From: Sphingobacteriaceae bacterium
GTDB taxonomy: Bacteria; Bacteroidota; Bacteroidia; B-17B0; Aurantibacillaceae
Direction: 5' to 3'
Length of the DNA: 64,000 bases
NCBI GenBank assembly: GCA_002319075.1
Contig: NVQB01000001.1
Location: 2,914,001 to 2,978,000 of the forward strand
Shown: piece by piece, positions 45,436 to 54,163 of the stretch
Numbering within the stretch: position 1 is the first letter of the stretch
How the letters are laid out: the number at the start of each line of letters is the position of its first letter
Notes under the pieces: model-generated
The model's database searches: none
What the model was told of the DNA's origin: nothing
What the model saw: the letters and a program-made list of their open reading frames with translations, nothing else
Position numbers and translations under genes: made by a program

Positions 45436-48400
45436 ATGAAGAAGTATCCTGAATATAAAAAGCTTGATCTCGCGCAGATCTCTGCAGATGTTTTAAAATT
45501 CTGGCAAGAAGATAAAACGTTTGACAAATCTATTTCTACCCGCGATGAAAACAAGCCCTGGGTTTTTTATGAAGGTCCGCCCAGTGCGAATGGTATGCCC
45601 GGCATACACCACGTTATGGCGCGCGCGATTAAAGATATTTTTTGCCGCTTTAAAACTTTGCAAGGTTACCAGGTAAAACGTAAAGCAGGTTGGGATACCC
45701 ATGGATTACCCATTGAACTTGGCGTTGAAAAGCATTTAGGAATTACAAAAGAAGATATCGGGAATAAAAATTCTCCGAAATATATTTCTGTTGAAGACTA
45801 CAACAAAGCTTGTCGCAAAGAAGTAATGAAATACACTGACAAGTGGGAAGAAGTAACTTCTATCATGGGCTACTGGGTAGACATGAGCGATCCATACATT
45901 ACTTACGATAACAAATACATTGAAAGTGTTTGGTGGTTATTACAGAATTTATCTAAAAAAGATCTTTTATACAAAGGGTTTACCATTCAACCTTACTCCC
46001 CTGCAGCGGGAACAGGATTAAGTTCTCATGAATTAAATCAACCCGGCTGTTACAGAGATGTGAAAGACAGGACGGCTGTGGCGCAATTTAAGGTGAGCAG
46101 CGGGCAGAAAGCAGTAGCAGCATTGCATCAACATGCAGATACAGATCTTTATTTTTTAGCATGGACAACTACACCATGGACTTTGCCTTCAAATACTGCT
46201 TTAGCAGTTGGAAAGGATATTGATTATGTTTTTGTACGTTCTTTTAATCCACTTACCGGTGCACCGCAAACTTACATTCTTGCAAAAGAACTGGTGAATA
46301 AATATTTTTCAGAGAAGCATACAGACATTCCTTTCGAGAACTATAAAGCCGGTGATAAAGAAATTCCTTTTAAAATTGTGGGACATTGCAAAGGCTCTGA
46401 CCTTGCAGGAATTGCTTATGAGCAGTTGTTGCCTTTTGTACAACCACAAGACGGAGATGCGTTTAAAGTAATTACAGGAGATTTTGTTACAACCACTGAT
46501 GGTACAGGTATAGTTCACATTGCCCCTAGTTTTGGTGCAGATGACTTTAGAGTGGCCAAACAAAATGGAATTGGCTCTTTAACATTAGTAGATAAGCGTG
46601 GTAAATTCTCACCAGAAATAAAAGATGGTATTTTTCTTTTTGGTGAAGAGTATGTGAAAGAGGCTTACCTAACGGATGACGAAAAGAAAGCAGAATTTGA
46701 AAAACAAAAACAAGTTCTCGAAGCAAATCATAAAATAAAAGAGCTTAAAGTTTATTTGAGTGTAGATGAACGCATAGTTCTGAAATTGCAGGAAGAAGGG
46801 AAATTATTTAAGAAGGATAATTACCTGCACAGTTACCCCCATTGCTGGAGAACAGATAAGCCGGTGCTATATTATCCGCTGGATTCCTGGTTCATTAAAT
46901 CAACGGCCATGAAAGACCGTATGATGGAATTGAACAAAACCATCAATTGGAAACCGGAAGCTACTGGTACAGGTCGTTTCGGTAACTGGTTAGAAAATTT
47001 GAACGACTGGAATTTATCGCGTTCACGTTTCTGGGGCATTCCGATTCCTATCTGGACAAGCGAGGATAAACTAGAACAACTCGTTATTGGAAGTGCAGAA
47101 GAATTAAAAAAAGAAATTGATAATTCTGTTTCAAAAGGATTTATGAAATCCAATCCTCTTGAGAAATTTGTTCCGGGAAATTTTAGTCCTGAAAATTACG
47201 GGACGTTTGATTTGCATAAACCTTACGCAGATACGATCGTTTTGGAAAAAAACGGGAAACAATTATTCCGCGAGCCTGATCTTATAGATGTTTGGTTTGA
47301 TAGTGGCGCTATGCCTTACGCACAGGTACATTATCCTTTTGAGAACAAGGCATTGATCGATGAGAAAAAATATTTCCCGGCAGATTTTATTGCTGAAGGA
47401 GTAGATCAAACACGCGGTTGGTTTTTTACCTTGCATGCTATTGCTACTATGAATTTTGATTCGGTAGCTTATAAAAATGTTGTTTCTAATGGACTCGTTC
47501 TTGATAAAAATGGGAACAAAATGAGCAAGCGTTTGGGCAATGCGGTTGATCCTTTTATCACCATAAACAAATACGGAGCAGATGCCACGCGTTGGTATAT
47601 GATTGCCAATGCAGCGCCATGGGACAATTTAAAGTTTGATGAAGAAGGAATTGCAGAGGTTCAAAGAAAATTATTCGGTACGCTTTACAATACTTATGGA
47701 TTTTATGCTTTGTATGCTAACGTAGATGGATTCGTGCCCGGTGAAAAAATACAAGTGCCGGTAGAAAACAGAATTGAGCTCGACAAGTGGATCATTTCTG
47801 AACTACAAACCTTGATTGAAGAAGTAACGTTACGGTATAATGAATTTGAACCGCACCGCGCTGCCCGTGCTATTGAAACTTTTGTGGACGAGCATCTAAG
47901 TAACTGGTACGTGCGTTTAAGCCGCCGTCGCTTCTGGAAGGGAGAGATGAGCCAGGATAAAATTGCAGCTTATGAAACTTTGCATACCTGTTTAAAAACA
48001 GTGGTTCAATTAATGAGTCCAATCGCCCCCTTCTTCGCAGATTGGATGCATCAGAATTTAACGCTGTCACAAGAATCAGTGCATTTAACAGACTTAGTAA
48101 CTGTTCAAAAGAATTACCAGGATAAAGCTTTGGAGGAACGCATGGAATTGGCACAAAAAATTTCTTCCATGGTTTTATCTATCCGTAAGAAAGAAAATTT
48201 AAAAGTTCGTCAGCCTTTACAAAGAATTCAGATCCCGATCTTGGATAAAGAATTTCAGAAAAAAATTGAGGCCGTTCAGGATTTGATTCTTGGCGAAGTA
48301 AATGTAAAGGAAATAGATTTTGTGGATGAAAGTAAAGCTCAGATCGTAAAAAATCTGAAACTAAACTTCAAAACACTGGGTAAAAAATGTGGTCCACACA

Positions 48401-48885
48401 TGAAAGCCGTGCAGGAGTTTGCTAAGGAAAAAGAGAACGCGAACAAAATTATTTCGGGCATTGAAAAAGAGGGTAAATACACGGTGTCATTAAAAGATGC
48501 GGAAATAGTTCTGGAATTAGAAGACGTGGAAATTATACCTGTAGATATGCCAGGGTGGAAGGTTGCTAACAGTGGATCTTTAACCGTGGCACTGGACGTA
48601 AATCTTTCGGAAGAGCTTAGAAACGAAGGATTGGCGCGGGAAGTGGTAAATCGCATCCAGAACTTAAGAAAGGATAAAGGATTTGAGGTGACTGATAAGA
48701 TTTTGGTTAAAATTCAGCAAAATTCAGATTTGGATAACGCTATTAAAAACAATTTAGGTTATATTTGTTCTGAAACTTTAACGAGTGATTTGCAGTTGGT
48801 TCAAACCATAGCCTCTAACAACGCAACGACTATTGAAGTTGACGAGTTAATTAGCACTTTAATATCAATTGAAAAATTAAATTAA
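45436..48885 (+). CDS. ileS: Isoleucyl-tRNA synthetase
   Basis: The 1149-residue class Ia synthetase charges tRNA-Ile. The HIGH-type motif is GPPSANGMPGIHHV at about 47-60, and KMSKR is near residue 695. A long editing domain (CP1) lies between (about 200-400), with TTTPWTLPSNTALAV and DGTGIVHIAPSFGADD. The anticodon-binding region (about 800-960, ...WYVRLSRRRFW) and the C-terminal extension follow. Its size is that of the eukaryote-like IleRS type found in many Bacteroidota. Only eight bases separate it from the DksA-like gene. Confidence 0.97.
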   Translation: MKKYPEYKKLDLAQISADVLKFWQEDKTFDKSISTRDENKPWVFYEGPPSANGMPGIHHVMARAIKDIFCRFKTLQGYQVKRKAGWDTHGLPIELGVEKHLGITKEDIGNKNSPKYISVEDYNKACRKEVMKYTDKWEEVTSIMGYWVDMSDPYITYDNKYIESVWWLLQNLSKKDLLYKGFTIQPYSPAAGTGLSSHELNQPGCYRDVKDRTAVAQFKVSSGQKAVAALHQHADTDLYFLAWTTTPWTLPSNTALAVGKDIDYVFVRSFNPLTGAPQTYILAKELVNKYFSEKHTDIPFENYKAGDKEIPFKIVGHCKGSDLAGIAYEQLLPFVQPQDGDAFKVITGDFVTTTDGTGIVHIAPSFGADDFRVAKQNGIGSLTLVDKRGKFSPEIKDGIFLFGEEYVKEAYLTDDEKKAEFEKQKQVLEANHKIKELKVYLSVDERIVLKLQEEGKLFKKDNYLHSYPHCWRTDKPVLYYPLDSWFIKSTAMKDRMMELNKTINWKPEATGTGRFGNWLENLNDWNLSRSRFWGIPIPIWTSEDKLEQLVIGSAEELKKEIDNSVSKGFMKSNPLEKFVPGNFSPENYGTFDLHKPYADTIVLEKNGKQLFREPDLIDVWFDSGAMPYAQVHYPFENKALIDEKKYFPADFIAEGVDQTRGWFFTLHAIATMNFDSVAYKNVVSNGLVLDKNGNKMSKRLGNAVDPFITINKYGADATRWYMIANAAPWDNLKFDEEGIAEVQRKLFGTLYNTYGFYALYANVDGFVPGEKIQVPVENRIELDKWIISELQTLIEEVTLRYNEFEPHRAARAIETFVDEHLSNWYVRLSRRRFWKGEMSQDKIAAYETLHTCLKTVVQLMSPIAPFFADWMHQNLTLSQESVHLTDLVTVQKNYQDKALEERMELAQKISSMVLSIRKKENLKVRQPLQRIQIPILDKEFQKKIEAVQDLILGEVNVKEIDFVDESKAQIVKNLKLNFKTLGKKCGPHMKAVQEFAKEKENANKIISGIEKEGKYTVSLKDAEIVLELEDVEIIPVDMPGWKVANSGSLTVALDVNLSEELRNEGLAREVVNRIQNLRKDKGFEVTDKILVKIQQNSDLDNAIKNNLGYICSETLTSDLQLVQTIASNNATTIEVDELISTLISIEKLN

Positions 48886-48893
48886 AATTAGTT

Positions 48894-50012
48894 ATGGCTA
48901 AAAAGAAAGAAACTAAAAAAGCGGACAAAAAAGCCAAACCTGCTGCAAAAAACATCGCTAGCAAACCAGCTCCAAAAAAAGGTGCACCGGTTGCTGCTAA
49001 AAAAGTAAATAAACCTGCCTCTAAATCTGCTCCATCAAAAGCAGTAAAAGCAGCCAAACCAGCTAAAACGGTTAAACCTATAGCTAAAAAAGAAGAGAAA
49101 AAAATGACGAAGCCGGTTGCTAAGACTAACAAAAAAGAAGAGACTAAGAAAGTTGCGAAACCTGAAGTGAAAACCTCGACAGCCAGCGCTGGCAAGAAGG
49201 CTGGAAAGCCTATTGAAGCAGTTGCTAAAAAAGGAAAAGACAAAAAATCTGAGAAAGTTCTTTCGAAGAAAAAAGGAAAAAAAGGCGATGACGATGAAGA
49301 AGAAGATATTCCTGCTGAAGAGGAGGAAGATGATTCTGACGTTGACGTAAAAGATGATTACGAAAAAAATGACGACGATGATGCTGCAATCGTAGAAGAC
49401 GCGGGTTTGGATGAAGCAGGCATGATCGATCTTGAAGGCGTAAGCACTCCTGATGATGATGACGATGATGAAATTCCTGAAAAACGTGGACGTGGACGCA
49501 GAAAGAAAAATGAAGGCAAGTCAAGCGGCGGAAGCATGGAAGCTTACATCCGTAACCGTCCTTTGCAAATTGACATCAATAAACCTTTAATTAAAAAAGG
49601 AAATACTCCTGCGCCAAAACCTTTTGTAAATACAGAAGATAAACGCACGCGTTATTCAGATAAAGAATTAGCAGAATTTAAAGAGCTAATTCTTGAGAAA
49701 TTAAAAGAAGCACAAATGGATTACGATTTGCTTAAACAAACTTTAAGCAATGAAGATAATCATGGTACGGATGACACATCTCCTTCTTTCAAGTTATTAG
49801 AAGACGGTAGTGATGTTATGAGCAAAGAAGAAACCGCTCAGTTAGCTTCCCGCCAGGAAAAATACATTGTGAATTTAAAAAATGCATTGATCCGTATCGA
49901 AAACAAAGCTTATGGTATTTGCAGGGTTACTGGAAAATTAATTCCGAAAGAGCGTTTACGTTCTGTGCCTCATGCTACTTTAGGTATCGATGCAAAATTA
50001 GGTCAATCCTAA
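48894..50012 (+). CDS. DksA/TraR-like protein with histone-like N-terminus and degenerate zinc finger
   Basis: Residues about 1-120 are Lys/Ala/Pro-rich repeats (AKKxxKPAAKK) like histone H1/HU C-terminal tails; about 125-200 is strongly acidic (EEDIPAEEEEDD...). The C-terminal part (about 250-372) is DksA/TraR-like, with a long coiled coil (ELAEFKELILEKLKEAQMDY) and the region that normally holds the C4 zinc finger. Here it reads YGICRVTGKLIPKERL and only one of the four cysteines remains. Such degenerate members are known in Bacteroidota. It may bind DNA through the tail and RNA polymerase through the DksA-like part. It is in one unit with ileS and terminated at 50032. Confidence 0.85.
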   Translation: MAKKKETKKADKKAKPAAKNIASKPAPKKGAPVAAKKVNKPASKSAPSKAVKAAKPAKTVKPIAKKEEKKMTKPVAKTNKKEETKKVAKPEVKTSTASAGKKAGKPIEAVAKKGKDKKSEKVLSKKKGKKGDDDEEEDIPAEEEEDDSDVDVKDDYEKNDDDDAAIVEDAGLDEAGMIDLEGVSTPDDDDDDEIPEKRGRGRRKKNEGKSSGGSMEAYIRNRPLQIDINKPLIKKGNTPAPKPFVNTEDKRTRYSDKELAEFKELILEKLKEAQMDYDLLKQTLSNEDNHGTDDTSPSFKLLEDGSDVMSKEETAQLASRQEKYIVNLKNALIRIENKAYGICRVTGKLIPKERLRSVPHATLGIDAKLGQS

Positions 50013-50031
50013 GTTGTTTGGTATTCAATTT

Positions 50032-50068
50032 AAAATTGCCTTCCTATTTTTAGGAAGGCAATTTTTTT
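50032..50068 (+). terminator. Intrinsic terminator after the DksA-like gene
   Basis: A 15-bp perfect stem, AAAATTGCCTTCCTA (50032-50046) with TAGGAAGGCAATTTT (50051-50065), a TTTT loop and T through 50068. Confidence 0.93.
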
Positions 50069-50136
50069 AATAAGCAGATTGAATGTATAATTGGATTGAC
50101 CAGGAACAAGGGATAAACAGTAAACACTGCCTTTGA

Positions 50137-50168
50137 TTGCTAAAAGTTTTTTAAAATAAGTATCTTTA
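50137..50168 (+). promoter_or_regulatory. Probable lspA promoter
   Basis: TTG at 50137-50139 and TATCTTTA at 50161-50168 are 21 bp apart; the -7 box has one mismatch to TAnnTTTG. It lies after a strong terminator, in a suitable place for a new transcript. Confidence 0.4.
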
Positions 50169-50184
50169 CAAACTTAAAAATTAA

Positions 50185-50910
50185 ATGCTCAAACATTATA
50201 AAATACCACTCATTACTGTCTTCTTAGTATTGCTGATCGATCAGTTTATTAAGATCTATATTAAGATGCACTATCCTTTGGGTGAGGTTGGCAAACTGGC
50301 TGACTGGTGCATTATACACTTTACCGAAAATCCGGGTATGGCCTTTGGTTTTGAATTTGGTGGCGAGTTTGGGAAATTAGCTTTAAGTATTTTCAGAATC
50401 CTGGCTTGTATCGGGGGCGCGTTTTATATCCGTTACATCATTAAACAGAAAGAACATCCTGGATTTATTTTTTCAGTGTCACTTATTCTTGCTGGTGCCT
50501 TAGGAAATATTTTAGACAGCGCTTTTTACGGTTTGATCTTCGACAGGGGAACGGTTTTAAATCCGGACTTCCAGGAGTATGTGCCCTACGATGGTATTGC
50601 CCAGCTTACAACTCACGGTTATGCAAAAAGTATGTATGGCTGCGTGGTGGACATGTTTTACTTCCCTATGATCGATGGACGTTTCCCGGATTGGGTTCCT
50701 GTTTGGGGCGGTGAAGACTTCCAGTTCTTTCGTCCGATTTTTAATTTTGCAGATGCTTCTATTTCTGCCGGGGTTATTATCATTATTCTTTTTCAAAAAC
50801 GTTTTTCAAAAAAAGAAGAACTGGTTCCAGTGTCGGAAACAGGTTCGGAGCCTTATAAAACGGAAACTGAAAATAATACTGCGGCAGATCTAAACACAAA
50901 TCACTCTTAA
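50185..50910 (+). CDS. lspA: Lipoprotein signal peptidase II with an enlarged loop
   Basis: LspA cuts the signal peptide from diacylglyceryl-prolipoproteins in the inner membrane. The 241-residue product has four membrane helices, the NPGMAFGF motif, GNILDS with Asp111, and the catalytic aspartates Asp156 in YGCVVDMF and Asp190 in FNFADASIS. About 45 residues separate Asp111 from Asp156, some 35 more than in Escherichia coli or Pseudomonas enzymes. A polar C-terminal tail also adds length. The gene overlaps no neighbour and is 13 bp before hemH. Confidence 0.93.
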   Translation: MLKHYKIPLITVFLVLLIDQFIKIYIKMHYPLGEVGKLADWCIIHFTENPGMAFGFEFGGEFGKLALSIFRILACIGGAFYIRYIIKQKEHPGFIFSVSLILAGALGNILDSAFYGLIFDRGTVLNPDFQEYVPYDGIAQLTTHGYAKSMYGCVVDMFYFPMIDGRFPDWVPVWGGEDFQFFRPIFNFADASISAGVIIIILFQKRFSKKEELVPVSETGSEPYKTETENNTAADLNTNHS

Positions 50911-50923
50911 GTGTTATCCTTTA

Positions 50924-51937
50924 ATGAAGAAAGCGGTTTTACTTATTAATCTTGGTACTCCCGACGCTCCCAGTGCGGGAAAAGTTGGAAAATACCTGAC
51001 GGAATTTCTAAACGACAAACGTGTTATCGATATTAACCCCGTTGGACGTTTTATCTTGGTGAATTTGATCATTGTTCCGTTCAGAAGTTTTAAATCTTCA
51101 AAACTTTACCAGGCCATCTGGACGAAAGAAGGATCACCCCTTTTATTAAACAGTATTTTACTAAAAGAAAAACTTCAGGCGAAATTGGGCAACGACTATA
51201 TTGTGGAGTTAGCCATGCGTTATCAAACACCTGGTATTAAAAGTGTGTTAGAGAAATTAAGAGCGCAACGTCCCGAGAAGATCCATGTTCTGCCTTTATA
51301 TCCGCAATACGCAAGTTCAAGCACAGGCAGTACGCTGGAGGAAGTGTTTGATAAGATAAAAGGCTGGGAAGTAATTCCGAATTTAAATATCATCAGTAAG
51401 TTTTACGATCACCCTAGATTTATTGAAGCCTTAGTAAGCCAGGCAAAAAAATACAAGATCGAAGATTACGATCATGTTTTGTTCAGTTACCATGGTTTGC
51501 CCGAAAGACAAATTCGTAAAGGTTCAGCTCATTATGGCGGAGACACCTGTCAGATGGGGGCTTGCTGCAATAGCATTACAAAAAACAACCAGTACTGTTA
51601 CCGTGCTAATTGTTTTGAAACCACACGTCAGTTGGTTAAAGCATTAAATATTCCCGCAGATAAACATACTACGGCATTTCAAAGTCGTCTCGACAACAAA
51701 TGGCTAAAACCCTTTAGCGATAAAGTGGTAGAAGAGCTCGCCAATAAAGGCGCTAAAAAAGTACTAGTATTTTCTCCAGCTTTTGTAGCCGATTGTTTGG
51801 AAACCATTTACGAAATTGGAACCGAATACCAGGAAATCTTCGAGCACCATGGCGGCGAAAAAATCACTTTGGTAGAAAGTCTGAATGCCAGCGACGAGTG
51901 GGTAGAGGCGGTTCGGGGGATGGTTACAGAAGGCTAA
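50924..51937 (+). CDS. hemH: Ferrochelatase
   Basis: HemH inserts ferrous iron into protoporphyrin IX to make heme. The 337-residue product has the N-terminal LINLGTPDAP motif, YPQYASSSTGS, the catalytic region FSYHGLPER with the metal-coordinating His, and a late Glu-rich acidic region (FVADCLETIYEIG). Length is that of the family. Thirteen bases after lspA, it is probably co-transcribed with it. Confidence 0.95.
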   Translation: MKKAVLLINLGTPDAPSAGKVGKYLTEFLNDKRVIDINPVGRFILVNLIIVPFRSFKSSKLYQAIWTKEGSPLLLNSILLKEKLQAKLGNDYIVELAMRYQTPGIKSVLEKLRAQRPEKIHVLPLYPQYASSSTGSTLEEVFDKIKGWEVIPNLNIISKFYDHPRFIEALVSQAKKYKIEDYDHVLFSYHGLPERQIRKGSAHYGGDTCQMGACCNSITKNNQYCYRANCFETTRQLVKALNIPADKHTTAFQSRLDNKWLKPFSDKVVEELANKGAKKVLVFSPAFVADCLETIYEIGTEYQEIFEHHGGEKITLVESLNASDEWVEAVRGMVTEG

Positions 51938-52012
51938 GTCTTTTTTATTTAAATTTTTTTCAGGGTTTATAGCACAAAAGGATTTTGGCACTATAATTGT
52001 CAATCTATAAAT

Positions 52013-53623
52013 ATGAGAACAACCCTTAGTCTCTTCATCCTGATCTTTTTTAGTCTGATTGCAGCTTCTCAAAACGAAACCAGACACTGGTATTTTGGAA
52101 ACAAGGCTGGACTTGATTTTACTACTAGTCCTCCGACATTGGTCAATAATAGTTCTATGCATGTTAGCGAAGGATGCAGTACTGTTTCGGATACATCCGG
52201 AAATCTTTTATTTTACACAGGCGGAGATACTATCTGGAATAAAAATCATCAAGTAATGGCTAACGGTGCCGGATTATTCGGAGACGGATCTTCATCGCAG
52301 TCTTGTATTATTGTGAAACAGCCCGGAAACGCAGGTATTTATTACGTTTTTACGGTGCAGGGCGGAGTTGGTTCTGCAGGAGTATATTATTCAGTTGTTG
52401 ACATGAGTCTTGCAGCGGGAATGGGCTCCGTGACTGTAAAAAATTCTCCGATCGCCGGACCCAGTGAAGAAAAAATAACAGCTATTAAACATTGCAATGG
52501 AAAAGACTATTGGATTGTTACTACTTTTAATAATTTCTATCAGACCTACTTCCAGGTTTTTTCTTCCTACCTCTTAAGTTCAACGGGAGTAACTACCTTA
52601 GCAGCAACTTCGATTGCCACTGTGCAGGGAGGTTTCAGGAGTGCCCCGAAAGGCTCCTTGAAAGGATCTCCTGATGGAAAGCGTTTAGGTTTAGCTACAA
52701 GTTACGCAAGTGGAAAAGCGTTTTACTTGATGGATTTTGATAACACGACCGGACAAGTTTCAAATCCTTTATCTTTAGGATATCCTGCGGGATATGGCTG
52801 TGAATTTTCTTCCGATGGAAAAAAGATCTATGCGACTTTTCCATGGGCTGCAGGTATGATTGTCCAATGGGATCTTTCAATACCTACAAGTTCCGCAGTT
52901 GTTGCATCTGAAACGGTTATAGGTACATTTAATTATATCGGTGCCATGCAATTAGCTTCCGACGGCAAAATATACCTAGCGACTAATCAGCATAGTTTAC
53001 TCGTGATAAATAATCCTAATGCCTTGGGAGCTGCCTGTAATTTAACTGTAAGCAATTTATCATTTCCTCCTGGAGGCTTACAATTAGGTCTGCCCAACTT
53101 TCCCGCCGATTATTTTTGGAACGGCTCATCGCTCGCAATTACAACTAATAATTCTTTAACACTTTGTAAAGGGCAAACAAAAACACTCACAGTTGCAGGA
53201 GCCAATAGTTATAGTTGGAATATCGGAGGTACAAGTCCCACAGTTGCTGTAAGTCCAACTATTACAACTAGTTATTCTGTTGTCGGCACAACCACTGCGG
53301 GATGCGTTTATAAAGGGTACGCTACAGTAACGGTAAACAACTGTACGGGGTTTAGTGATTTTGAAAATGGTGGTATGACGATGCGTTTATTTCCAAATCC
53401 GGCGAACGACTATTTACAACTTGAGTTTTCAAATGGAGACGAGAATAGTTTCAAAAAGTGGAGTATTTTTAATCAGCTAGGGCAACTTGTTGGCGATCAA
53501 AATATAAGTCTTACCGATCATAATAAAATAGAATTAGTAGACTTACCCGAAGGCGTTTATTCTCTTGTTCTCAAAAGCGACGATTCCAGAACCCTTAGTA
53601 AGCGATTCGTGATTTCGCGGTAA
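52013..53623 (+). CDS. T9SS-sorted beta-propeller protein
   Basis: The 536-residue protein has a signal peptide (about 1-20), an N-terminal block RHWYFGNKAGLDFTTSPP that recurs at the start of many secreted Bacteroidota propellers, several propeller-like strands (about 30-365), an Ig-like domain (about 375-445), and a type A T9SS sorting domain (RLFPNPANDYLQLEF ... LPEGVYSLVLK). Predicted cell-surface or secreted protein of unknown ligand. Just downstream is the oppC pseudogene fragment. Confidence 0.82.
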   Translation: MRTTLSLFILIFFSLIAASQNETRHWYFGNKAGLDFTTSPPTLVNNSSMHVSEGCSTVSDTSGNLLFYTGGDTIWNKNHQVMANGAGLFGDGSSSQSCIIVKQPGNAGIYYVFTVQGGVGSAGVYYSVVDMSLAAGMGSVTVKNSPIAGPSEEKITAIKHCNGKDYWIVTTFNNFYQTYFQVFSSYLLSSTGVTTLAATSIATVQGGFRSAPKGSLKGSPDGKRLGLATSYASGKAFYLMDFDNTTGQVSNPLSLGYPAGYGCEFSSDGKKIYATFPWAAGMIVQWDLSIPTSSAVVASETVIGTFNYIGAMQLASDGKIYLATNQHSLLVINNPNALGAACNLTVSNLSFPPGGLQLGLPNFPADYFWNGSSLAITTNNSLTLCKGQTKTLTVAGANSYSWNIGGTSPTVAVSPTITTSYSVVGTTTAGCVYKGYATVTVNNCTGFSDFENGGMTMRLFPNPANDYLQLEFSNGDENSFKKWSIFNQLGQLVGDQNISLTDHNKIELVDLPEGVYSLVLKSDDSRTLSKRFVISR

Positions 53624-53699
53624 GATTCTAAAAAAACCGAAAATTTATATGAAAAAATCGCAGCTAACTTTTCTAAAGTTTTTTTGAATTCAGATAAGT

Positions 53700-53905
53700 T
53701 TATCATCCGCCATACGCGAATCTAAAGCGTCGGGAAGACCATTGCCTACCATCATAAAAAAAAGTACCAAGATCATGATGGCGATGCCTGGTGTGAAAGC
53801 CAAAATAGGCTTTGTCCATTCGGATATAACCGTAATGTGCGTTGATCATTTTTCCCGAGGAAGGAACAGGAGGTTGAGCGCCGATACCCAAAAACTCAAG
53901 CCGGT
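53700..53905 (-). pseudogene. Decayed partial copy of the oppC-like 3' end
   Basis: About 206 bp match the 3' end of the gene at 56166-57419 (its bases 56179 to about 56385) on the same strand. A 31-base block is identical (53821-53851 and 56299-56329). The copy has an extra A in the run at about 53800-53805 that shifts the frame after DKAY, a lost A near 53890 and several substitutions, so only short pieces such as GIGAQPPVPSSGKM and INAHYGYIRMDKAY can be read. It retains an in-frame stop soon after ADDKLI. No 5' part is present. Confidence 0.85.
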
Positions 53906-53911
53906 TCTAAA

Positions 53912-53961
53912 TTCTTAACTAAACTTTTGGGTGACGCATTAATCGGCTAAAAGGTTAAGAA
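53912..53961. repeat. Imperfect hairpin next to the pseudogene
   Basis: TTCTTAAC (53912-53919) pairs with GTTAAGAA (53954-53961); inside, CTTTT and AAAAG extend the stem after a 4-base bulge. It may mark the edge of the duplicated segment. Confidence 0.45.
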
Positions 53962-54135
53962 TATCGGCCGTCAAGGCATACGCTTTTTTTAATGTCACAA
54001 GCAGGGATTGAGAATATTTTCTTTTTTACGAGCTGTTAACGAATGTTCCGGTCTTATGATTAGTTGATTAAAAAAAGTAAAGAACTGTTAAATAGGGATT
54101 AAAAAAAAACCGAAGCTTGGCGCCTTTCGTAGTTA

Positions 54136-54152
54136 GTTAAGTTAAACTTAAC
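54136..54152. promoter_or_regulatory. 17-bp palindrome upstream of the DUF4394 gene
   Basis: GTTAAGTT (54136-54143), A, AACTTAAC (54145-54152): perfect 8-bp arms around one base, ending 11 bp before the ATG at 54164. Placed here it could act as an operator or as an RNA hairpin that hides the start. No regulator is assigned. Confidence 0.5.
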
Positions 54153-54163
54153 GACAAAAAACT

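Larger units (their letters stand above)
53624..54163. other. 540-bp intergenic region with a pseudogene fragment and inverted repeats
   Basis: The stretch between two T9SS genes has no intact gene. It contains the leftward oppC fragment (53700-53905), a hairpin at 53912-53961 and a palindrome at 54136-54152 close to the next start codon. The rest (53962-54120) is AT-rich with two poly-A runs and shows nothing I recognise. Confidence 0.6.

Noticed and set aside
53703-53891. 62-codon open frame read leftwards
   Set aside because: Its start matches the end of the oppC-like permease and then changes frame; it is a remnant and not a gene.
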